Source: Aquificaceae bacterium (GTDB taxonomy: Bacteria > Aquificota > Aquificia > Aquificales > Aquificaceae). Taken from it: a stretch of DNA of 9,092 nt. Each line of letters begins with the position of its first letter. The stretch's first letter is position 1. Position numbers and translations under genes: made by a program. A model generated the notes under the pieces. That model made no database searches. It was given only the letters and a program-made list of their open reading frames with translations, and was not told where the DNA came from. The stretch spans positions 1-9,092 of the forward strand of contig JALSTO010000242.1 in NCBI GenBank assembly GCA_026983685.1, read 5' to 3'. Positions 1-5,500 of the stretch are shown here, piece by piece.

Positions 1-2286
1 CTCCGACGGAGGGGTATCCCCGTAGCTCTCAAGCCTCTTTCTGAGGGCATCAAGCTTCTCCTCTGTCAGAGCGAGCTCCCTCTCGTATCCCTCTATCTCC
101 TTCTCAAGCTCCCTCAGCTCCTCCTCGGTTAGGGCAAGCTCCCGAACCCTCTCAAGGTCCCCCTGCTCCTCCATTACCAGTGTGAGCCTGCGCAGGTTCG
201 CCTTCCTCTCCTCCTCCTTTTTCTCTATGGAACTCTCTATCTCCTTTAGCCTTGCCTCAACCCCCGCAAGGTCCCTTTCAAGCTTCTGGGCGTACTCCCT
301 TACCTCCTCCCTTCTCTTCTCTATCTCCGCAATCTTATCCCTGAGATGTTTTTCTAAAAGGCTGAGCTCCTTCTCCTGCTTTTCAACCTCCTCTTCCGAG
401 AAGAAGAATCCCATAAGCTCTCTCAGCTTCTCCCTCTTCTCGTCGGCTGACCTCTCAACCGCCTCCTTCCTGCTTCTCAGGCTCTCAACAGCCCTGAGAG
501 CGGACTCCCTCTCCCTCAGGAGCTGATTGTATCTATCGCCGTACTTCTTAAGCTTCTTCTCAAGCTCCTGTTTCTTTTTCTTCTTCTCCTCCATTCGGGA
601 GAGCCTGCTTTCTATGTCTATCTTCAGGATATCCTCCCAGCCCTTTAGGAGGGAAGAAAGCTCCTCTCTCTCCCTCTTCAGACTCTCTATCTTCGCCTCG
701 GTGGAGGATAGCCTCTTCTCCTCCTCCAAGAGCCTTTTCTGAAGCTCCTTGACCTCCTCCTTCAGAGACCCCGCTTGCGCTACTTCCTCCTCGGGGGCAC
801 CGCTGAACACTCCACCGCACACTGGGCAGGTGTCCCCCTCTCTGAGATGAGCTCTCAGGTGGTGCGCCTGCTCAAGAAGGCTTACCTTCTCCAGCTCTCT
901 CTCCTTCTCCTCAAGCTCTCTCCTGAGCCTCTGGGTCTCTTCCCTGTATTTAGCCTCTTCCTCCTCAAGCTTTTTTAGCTCCCTCTCAACCTCCTCAAGC
1001 CTTTCCTTCCTCTCCAAGAGGCTCTTCTTCCTCTCAACCTCCTTAAGGAGCCTCTCGTAGAGCTCCTCATCAAAGTCAAGGTCCCTGAGCTCTCTCTCCG
1101 CCTCAGCTATGTACTCCTCACCCTTCCTGAGCCTATCCTCCCTCTCGGAGAGCTCCCTCTCTCTTTCCTCAAGCTCCTTCTCAATATCCTTCAGCTCCTT
1201 CTCAAACTCCCTCAGGGATCTCAGCTCCTTCTTCGCTATAGATAGCTTTTCCTTCTTTCCCACCGCTTCCTGAAGCTCCTCCCTGAGCTGGGGTAGCCTT
1301 CTGTACTCAGCCTCAGCCTTCTCTATCTCCGAAGATATGTTGGCAAGCTCATCGGAGAGCTTCACCCTCTCCTTCAACACCCTCTCCCTTTCTATACGCA
1401 GGTCCCTCAACTCCCTCTTCAGCTCCTCAAGTCTCTCTATGTATGGAAGGAAGGGAAGGAGTCTTCTCGCTCTCTCAAGTCTCTCTTTCTTCTCACCTAT
1501 GTCCTCCTCACGATCTCTTAGCTCTCTGAGCCTCTCTTCAAGCTCCGCTACCTCTTTCTCTATCTCCTCCTTCTCCCTTGCACGCCGGAGGCGTCTCTCC
1601 AGCTCGGATATACTCTCCTTAAGACTCTCTGACTCTTTCTCAAGGCTTTTCCTTTCCTCTTCAAGGGCTTTCAGCTCCTCGGGACCGATAGAACCGATGC
1701 TCTCCAGCTCCGACCTGAGAGCCCTGAGTTCCCCCTCAAGCACCCTGCAGGAGTCCGACGCTAAGGATCGTACCTTCTCAAAGACCTCAAGGTTGAGGAG
1801 GTTTATGAGTATCTCCCTTCTCTCCTTTGGAGTGGAGGGCTTCAAGAACCTGTCAAACTCTCCCTGAGGAAGTAGTATCACCTTTGTGAAGGTCTTATAG
1901 TCAAGCCCCGTTACCTTCTCAACCCATGCCTCAACCTCACTCTTTTTCAGGTTGAGCCTCCTTCCCTCCTCCTCAACCCTGACGATATCCTCTCTGGGCT
2001 TCTCCCTGTAAAACCTCTCTATCTTGTAACGTTTACCACCGACGGAGAACAGGAGGGAGACCTTCATCCTTTTGCTTCCTTTGGAGAGAACCAGTGAGGG
2101 TGTGTTTCTGGCGGAGCGATACCTCGGCACCTTTCCGTATAGGGCAAAGGTTATCGCATCAACTATGCTCGTCTTTCCAGCTCCGGTCTTTCCCTGAATA
2201 ATGAAGAAGCTGAGCTTCTCAAAGTCTATCCTCTGGGGCTTTCTGTAAACGGTAAAGCCTTCAAGCTCAAGGAGAAGGGGTCTCAT
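1..2286 (-). CDS. sbcC: SbcC/Rad50-type ATPase of the SbcCD (Mre11-Rad50-like) DNA nuclease, partial (C-terminus off left edge)
   Basis: SMC-like ATPase that with the SbcD nuclease opens and trims hairpins and blocked DNA ends in the cytoplasm. 762 codons are visible with no stop. Seen: an N-terminal lobe with Walker A GKTGAGKTS at residues 32-40, followed by IVDAITFALYG as in SbcC; the Q-loop LLPQGEFDRFL near 138-148, highly characteristic of SbcC; a Glu/Arg/Lys/Leu-rich coiled coil from about 185; the zinc hook CPVC at 487-490 (bases 817-828); then the returning coiled coil to the window edge. The signature motif, Walker B and D-loop lie in the missing C-terminal lobe. Two arms of about 300 residues each suggest a full length near 950-1000, normal for the family. 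The start ATG at 2286-2284 overlaps the cutA stop (ATGA), with a GGAG ten bases upstream. No sbcD lies in the window. The identification is secure; only the C-terminus is unseen. Confidence 0.96.
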   Translation of the reverse strand, partial: MRPLLLELEGFTVYRKPQRIDFEKLSFFIIQGKTGAGKTSIVDAITFALYGKVPRYRSARNTPSLVLSKGSKRMKVSLLFSVGGKRYKIERFYREKPREDIVRVEEEGRRLNLKKSEVEAWVEKVTGLDYKTFTKVILLPQGEFDRFLKPSTPKERREILINLLNLEVFEKVRSLASDSCRVLEGELRALRSELESIGSIGPEELKALEEERKSLEKESESLKESISELERRLRRAREKEEIEKEVAELEERLRELRDREEDIGEKKERLERARRLLPFLPYIERLEELKRELRDLRIERERVLKERVKLSDELANISSEIEKAEAEYRRLPQLREELQEAVGKKEKLSIAKKELRSLREFEKELKDIEKELEERERELSEREDRLRKGEEYIAEAERELRDLDFDEELYERLLKEVERKKSLLERKERLEEVERELKKLEEEEAKYREETQRLRRELEEKERELEKVSLLEQAHHLRAHLREGDTCPVCGGVFSGAPEEEVAQAGSLKEEVKELQKRLLEEEKRLSSTEAKIESLKREREELSSLLKGWEDILKIDIESRLSRMEEKKKKKQELEKKLKKYGDRYNQLLRERESALRAVESLRSRKEAVERSADEKREKLRELMGFFFSEEEVEKQEKELSLLEKHLRDKIAEIEKRREEVREYAQKLERDLAGVEARLKEIESSIEKKEEERKANLRRLTLVMEEQGDLERVRELALTEEELRELEKEIEGYERELALTEEKLDALRKRLESYGDTPPSE
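817..828 (-). other. Zinc-hook CPVC codons of sbcC
   Basis: In the sbcC frame these four codons read Cys-Pro-Val-Cys (residues 487-490), flanked by GDT and GGVFSG and lying between two long coiled-coil arms. In the Rad50/SbcC family two such hooks from different monomers share one zinc ion and join the coiled-coil tips, tethering DNA ends. The exact CxxC spacing and the central position make this reading firm. Confidence 0.93.
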
Positions 2287-2597
2287 GTGATGCTTTCTCC
2301 GATCCAGTGGAGATAGTCCTCGTTCCCCCCAACTATAGGCAGGGCTATTATCTCGGGAACAGTGTAGGGATGGACCTCCTTTACCTGCTCTATGAGAAGG
2401 CTGAGCCTTGTGGTCGTCGTCTTTACCACGAGGAGGGACTCCTCGTCCTTCTCAATATTCCCCTTCCACCAGTAGGTAGAGTTGACGCTCGGTACTACGT
2501 TTACACAGGCTCCGAGCTTGTTCTTCACTATGAAGTCTGCGAGCTCCTGCCCTTTGTCCTTTGGTGTAGTTATCAGAACTACAACATAGCCGTTCAT
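2283..2597 (-). CDS. cutA: CutA1-like divalent-cation tolerance protein
   Basis: Small cytoplasmic protein of the CutA1 family, known as very stable trimers with a ferredoxin-like fold related to PII signalling proteins; the family is linked to metal-ion tolerance, but its molecular role is unsettled. The 104 residues match the usual 100-115. Seen: the N-terminal strand YVVVLITTP, GACVNVVPSVNSTYWWKGNIEKDEES (split as ACVNV at 30-34, STYWWKG at 40-46 and an acidic stretch after it), KTTTTR near 59-64, HPYTVPEI at 76-83, and a C-terminal YLHWI. These are the family's most conserved blocks. The start is fixed: an in-frame TAA lies one codon before the ATG. The gene follows the glycosyltransferase by 44 bases and overlaps sbcC by 4. 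No Shine-Dalgarno sequence is visible at normal spacing. Confidence 0.94.
   Translation of the reverse strand: MNGYVVVLITTPKDKGQELADFIVKNKLGACVNVVPSVNSTYWWKGNIEKDEESLLVVKTTTTRLSLLIEQVKEVHPYTVPEIIALPIVGGNEDYLHWIGESIT
2297..2300 (-). promoter_or_regulatory. Probable ribosome binding site for sbcC inside the end of cutA
   Basis: GGAG on the minus strand, ten bases before the sbcC ATG and inside the last codons of cutA. With the ATGA overlap it suggests that sbcC translation is coupled to cutA. The spacing is slightly long, so the site is plausible rather than certain. Confidence 0.5.
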
Positions 2598-2641
2598 CTT
2601 TTAGAGACTATATTACCCCCACCCAAAGAAACATTCAAGGC
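2598..2641 (-). promoter_or_regulatory. 44-base gap before cutA with a weak possible promoter
   Basis: Read on the minus strand, this gap holds TTGAAT (2638-2633), then 17 bases, then TAATAT (2615-2610), overlapping TATAGT (2612-2607). Each element matches the sigma-70 consensus only moderately (4/6, 4/6 and 5/6). The predicted start point would leave a leader of only a few bases before the cutA ATG, which would explain the absent Shine-Dalgarno sequence. A GGTGGGGGT run lies too far upstream (about 17 bases) to be a normal ribosome site. The alternative is read-through from the glycosyltransferase gene. No terminator hairpin is seen. Confidence 0.35.
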
Positions 2642-3901
2642 TCACTCAAGCCTGACGAGAGCGAGCTCCCTTCCGAACTCCCTGCCTCTGAGGAGAACCC
2701 TTACCCTCCGGAGCCTCTCAATATCTCTTTCCTTCAAAATTATGAAGGACCCTTCGGGTATATCTTCCCTTCTCTCTACCTTCTCTATGCACCTACGTGT
2801 GTAGAAGACGATGGCGGAGTTCTCAGTCCTGTAGAAAAAGAGCCTCTCAGGTTCTTCTCTCCTTATAAGTTCCACGGCTTTGGGAACGAATCTCTCGGAC
2901 TCCACCTTCTCCGCATAAAGGAAGAGGGATAGGAGGACAAGGAAGGATAGGGATAAGGTCCCGAGAACGTACCTTCTCCCTGTGTAGTTTGCCAGCATGA
3001 GAGCCAAGGGTGGGTAGAGGAAGAGGACGTAGTGGTGGAGCTTGTTCCTGGCAAGGCTGTAAAAGATCAGAACGAAAAGGAACCAGAGGAGCAGTGGGTT
3101 CAACTTCCTGTTCCACCGCCTCAGTAGGAAGGGAAGCTTTGGGAGGTAGAAGAGCATGCTCGCCAGCACTATCGGCAGGTAGTACCAGAAAGGATAGGGG
3201 TGTATGCTCTTGTGCCCGGTGTATCGCAGGATGTTCTCGTATATGAAGAACTTGTAAAAGTAGGAAAAGCCGAACTTGTAGAGCATAGCTCCGTACCAGG
3301 AAAAGCCTATGAGGAGAAAGAGGAGTGTCCCTTTTATGTTGATAAATCTGAGGTTCCTCTTCCAGAGAAGGTAAACCGCCGTAGGAAGCAGGACGCCAAC
3401 AGGTCCCTTGGCAAGGAAGGCAAAGCCAAGAGCTACCCATCCTATGAGAAAACGCTCCCGAAGGAACAGGTAAAGTCCCAGAACCATGAAGAAGGTCAGG
3501 AGCATCTCCGGGGTCGCGGCTCTCGCTTCAACCCAGTTGTGGATCAGGGTTGCGTATATGATCGCGCCGATCAGGGCTCTCTCCTTGCCCAAGAGGTCCT
3601 TACCTATAAGGTAGGTGAGGATGGCTATACCGAGGGCGGAGAGCCCAGAGACTATCCTTCCGCTGAACTCGTTTACACCGAAGAGTATGAAGGATACGTC
3701 CGTAAGCCAGTAAAAGAGGGGAGGCTTCTCAAACCTGTACTCACAGTTATAGAATGGGACTATAAAATCTTTCCTCTCTATCATCCTCAGAGCTGCGTCA
3801 AGGTTCTTACCTTCATCGGGCGAGGTTATGGAAAGTATCCAGTTGCCGAAGATGAAGGTAAATATGGAAACTACAACGATGTAGGTGATATGGCGGGGCA
3901 T
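2642..3901 (-). CDS. Polytopic membrane glycosyltransferase, GT39/ArnT-like (PMT_2 type)
   Basis: 419-residue inner-membrane protein that probably transfers a sugar from a polyprenyl-phosphate donor to lipid or protein on the outer face of the membrane, as ArnT and related GT39/GT83 enzymes do. Seen: TM1 at about 7-26, then SPDEG with the Asp-Glu pair at 29-30 in the first external loop, where this family has its catalytic acid; YRFEKPPLFYW at 55-65, a hallmark of the PMT_2/ArnT group; ARAATPEMLLTFF at 126-138; LAKGPVG at 163-169; HPYPFWYYLP at 234-243; and KLHHYVLFLYPPLAL at 287-301, resembling the family's K-HYLLP-P motif. About 10-11 membrane spans are followed by a soluble charged tail from about 331. 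It is shorter than ArnT (about 550), with a reduced C-terminal domain. An in-frame TAG directly precedes the ATG, so the start is fixed. Acceptor and donor cannot be told from sequence. Confidence 0.88.
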   Translation of the reverse strand: MPRHITYIVVVSIFTFIFGNWILSITSPDEGKNLDAALRMIERKDFIVPFYNCEYRFEKPPLFYWLTDVSFILFGVNEFSGRIVSGLSALGIAILTYLIGKDLLGKERALIGAIIYATLIHNWVEARAATPEMLLTFFMVLGLYLFLRERFLIGWVALGFAFLAKGPVGVLLPTAVYLLWKRNLRFINIKGTLLFLLIGFSWYGAMLYKFGFSYFYKFFIYENILRYTGHKSIHPYPFWYYLPIVLASMLFYLPKLPFLLRRWNRKLNPLLLWFLFVLIFYSLARNKLHHYVLFLYPPLALMLANYTGRRYVLGTLSLSFLVLLSLFLYAEKVESERFVPKAVELIRREEPERLFFYRTENSAIVFYTRRCIEKVERREDIPEGSFIILKERDIERLRRVRVLLRGREFGRELALVRLE

Positions 3902-3924
3902 CTACTTAATTATAATTAGAGTGT
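3902..3924. promoter_or_regulatory. Compact divergent promoter region between the glycosyltransferase and mscS genes
   Basis: The whole gap is 23 bases of mostly A/T. It contains the perfect 12-bp palindrome TAATTATAATTA at 3907-3918, which gives TATAAT on the plus strand (3911-3916) and TATAAT on the minus strand (3914-3909). The minus hexamer ends 7 bases before the glycosyltransferase ATG and the plus hexamer ends 8 bases before the mscS ATG. Neither gene has a Shine-Dalgarno sequence there. Initiation at the usual distance would give leaderless or near-leaderless mRNAs in both directions. Matching -35 hexamers are not convincing; they would lie inside the opposite coding sequences. Promoter activity is inference; the palindrome is seen. 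Confidence 0.6.
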
Positions 3925-5064
3925 ATGGCGGAGGCAGGGGAGCTCTTAAGAAGACTTCAGGAGTTCATGAACCTCGTTATACTCGGAACACCCCTCTACA
4001 AGTTTGTTCTTGCCCTTCTCTTCTTCCTCCTCTTCCTGTTCTTTCGTCGTCTCGTGATCTTCCTTATCGTTAAGTCCCTTCTGAGGGTTGCCCGCAGGAC
4101 TCCTACGGAGCTTGACGACCTGATCGTCCGTGCCCTTGTAAAACCCCTGAGCTTTCTGATAGTTGTGATGGGGGTTAGCCTCTCCCTGCTCATTCTTGGT
4201 GTTGAAAAAGCTCTTGTTTACAAGGTTATTAGAACCCTTCTCATATTCACCATAGGCTGGTCAGCCTTCAACCTGATACTTGCCTTTGAGGATAAGTTCT
4301 ACGAGTTTGCCCAGAGGTTCGGTAAGGAGGTATCAAGGGAGATAGGGGGCTTTTTAGTAAAACTCATTAAGGCTTTCGTGATAGTTGTTTCCACCCTTGC
4401 GGTGCTTCAGGAGTGGGGTATAAACGTGAGCGCTCTCCTTGCCTCCCTCGGTCTCATGGGACTTGCGGTCTCCCTCGCTGCCAAGGATACCCTTGAGAAC
4501 ATAATAAGTGGATTTGTAATCCTCCTTGACAAACCTATACTTACAGGGGAGACGGGAAACATCGCGGGCGTTCAGGGAACCGTTGAGGACATAGGGCTTA
4601 GGTCAACAAAGATAAGGACCTTTGACAAGACCCTCGTCACGATACCCAACAGGGAGATAGTTAACCAGAACATAGAGAACTGGTCAAGGAGGGACAGAAG
4701 GAGGGTGAGAACCTACATAGGGGTAGTTTACTCCACGACGAGAGAGCAGATGGAGAGTATTCTCAGGGATATAAGGGAGATGCTCGCCAACCACCCGAGG
4801 GTTTCTCAGAAGGACGGATTCTACGTCCACTTTGAAGTGTTCGGTGATAGCTCCCTGAACATACTCCTGCAGTACTACACCGACACTGCTGACTACGGAG
4901 AGTATCTGAAGATAGTTGAGGATATAAACCTGAAGATCATGGAGATAGTTGAGAGGAACGGCTCTTCCTTTGCCTTCCCGAGCAGGTCAATCTACGTGGA
5001 AAAGCTACCCAACGGGGAACCTCCCGCGAGTATCTCTCAAAGTCCTCCCCAAAACGATGCCTGA
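3925..5064 (+). CDS. MscS-family small-conductance mechanosensitive ion channel
   Basis: Membrane channel that opens under tension to release ions and small solutes on osmotic downshock. The 379-residue protein has about five predicted membrane spans: roughly 23-50, 71-92, 103-120, 142-162 and the pore helix TM3 at about 168-204. TM3 is Gly/Ala/Leu-rich (ASLGLMGLAVSLAAKDTLEN) and runs into ISGFVILLDKP, as in MscS proteins. The beta domain reads GVQGTVEDIGLRSTKIRTFDKTLVTIPNRE at about 215-244, the strongest family match (key parts GTVEDIGLRST and VTIPN), followed by the alpha/beta cytoplasmic domain to about 360. An in-frame TAA at 3913-3915 prevents an upstream start. ATG 3925 has no Shine-Dalgarno; Met15 (3967) has AGGAG only 3 bases away, so it is a second candidate. 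The Pro/Ser/Gln-rich last 18 residues lie beyond the conserved domain and overlap the opposing methyltransferase gene. Confidence 0.95.
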   Translation: MAEAGELLRRLQEFMNLVILGTPLYKFVLALLFFLLFLFFRRLVIFLIVKSLLRVARRTPTELDDLIVRALVKPLSFLIVVMGVSLSLLILGVEKALVYKVIRTLLIFTIGWSAFNLILAFEDKFYEFAQRFGKEVSREIGGFLVKLIKAFVIVVSTLAVLQEWGINVSALLASLGLMGLAVSLAAKDTLENIISGFVILLDKPILTGETGNIAGVQGTVEDIGLRSTKIRTFDKTLVTIPNREIVNQNIENWSRRDRRRVRTYIGVVYSTTREQMESILRDIREMLANHPRVSQKDGFYVHFEVFGDSSLNILLQYYTDTADYGEYLKIVEDINLKIMEIVERNGSSFAFPSRSIYVEKLPNGEPPASISQSPPQNDA

Positions 5065-5452
5065 GAAGTGGCTCCTCAAAGAAGACAAGCCAGAGGTGGA
5101 GGGATACGGTCAGGAGAGCTGTGTAAAGGAGCATTGGGAGGGAGCAAAAGGCGAGGGTTTCTCCGAGGGCTATGAGAAACACCGAAAGATAGACGGGATT
5201 CCGGCTGTATCGGTAAACACCGGAGATCGCAAGCCTATTTGCCTGCCTGAGCAGGCTCGTTGTTCCTCCTACTCTGGAGAGGTCTATCACCGCCCTCAGA
5301 AACAGGAGAGCTCCCGCGAGAGCGAAGATACATCCAGATACCACACAGGGAAGGGGACCCAGCTCAAAGCCTGTTATAAGGTAAGGGATAGTGAGGAGGA
5401 AGATGAAAGCCCAGAGCAGGCTGTGTATGAGCGATAGAAGGAGGGCACCCAT
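4937..5452 (-). CDS. Small membrane methyltransferase, isoprenylcysteine carboxyl methyltransferase/PEMT-like
   Basis: 171-residue integral membrane protein resembling the ICMT/PEMT families, which use S-adenosylmethionine to methylate membrane-embedded or lipid substrates; bacterial members are mostly uncharacterised. Seen: hydrophobic helices at about 3-26, 34-57, 86-104 and 107-125; GVYRYSRNPVYLSV at 78-91, matching the SAM-binding G-YRY-RHP-Y motif (with Asn for His, as is common); FFEEPLLRHRFGEDFERYSREVPRW at 124-148 (key parts EE-L, FG-F--Y, VPRW), the second hallmark. The start is taken at ATG 5452-5450: the frame stays open further upstream, but that part is antisense to the next gene and shows no conserved motif, and the first helix begins here. 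The tail after residue 155 is basic, Ser/Arg-rich and unconserved. It overlaps the mscS end by 128 bases. The substrate is unknown. Confidence 0.85.
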   Translation of the reverse strand: MGALLLSLIHSLLWAFIFLLTIPYLITGFELGPLPCVVSGCIFALAGALLFLRAVIDLSRVGGTTSLLRQANRLAISGVYRYSRNPVYLSVFLIALGETLAFCSLPMLLYTALLTVSLHLWLVFFEEPLLRHRFGEDFERYSREVPRWVAFPRRLTCSGRQRKSRSSQLSP

Positions 5453-5500
5453 CTGGGATGAAAGATAGACCTGATTAAACTCATTACAAGCTCTCCCGCC
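5453..5500. promoter_or_regulatory. 48-base divergent gap between the methyltransferase and the DUF255 gene
   Basis: This gap must hold the start signals of both divergent genes. The only promoter-like word I can point to is TGTAAT on the minus strand (5488-5483), 5/6 to the -10 consensus and about 30 bases before the methyltransferase ATG, without a convincing -35. ATTAAA at 5474-5479 adds A/T content. No Shine-Dalgarno sequence stands at normal distance from either ATG, and there is no hairpin. Promoter function is inferred from gene orientation only. Confidence 0.3.

Noticed and set aside
1..1750. Apparent repeats of CTCCTCAAGC-like words
   Set aside because: They come from recurring Glu-Leu-Glu-Glu/Leu-Lys codons of the heptad coiled coil. 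Spacing is irregular and there is no conserved unit, so this is not a tandem repeat or CRISPR array.
182..1867. Several Ser/Leu/Phe-rich open frames on the plus strand (182-526, 527-742, 775-978, 1337-1867)
   Set aside because: They are antisense shadows of the sbcC coiled coil. GAG/AAG/CTC-rich codons on the minus strand read as Ser/Leu/Phe on the plus strand; there are no family motifs and no ribosome sites.
2307..2804. 165-codon plus-strand frame across cutA and the end of the glycosyltransferase gene
   Set aside because: It crosses two well-supported minus-strand genes and their gap, with no motif or ribosome site.
3200..3919. 239-codon plus-strand frame opposite the glycosyltransferase, and 2847-3440 minus-strand frame in another phase
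   Set aside because: Both are shadows. Compositions (KEEG/EYEG on one, Pro/Leu/Ser-rich on the other) follow from the real gene's codons, and no domain is visible.
5040..5080. Possible terminator between mscS and the methyltransferase
   Set aside because: The region is coding on at least one strand, and I find no G/C-rich stem followed by a T run on either strand.
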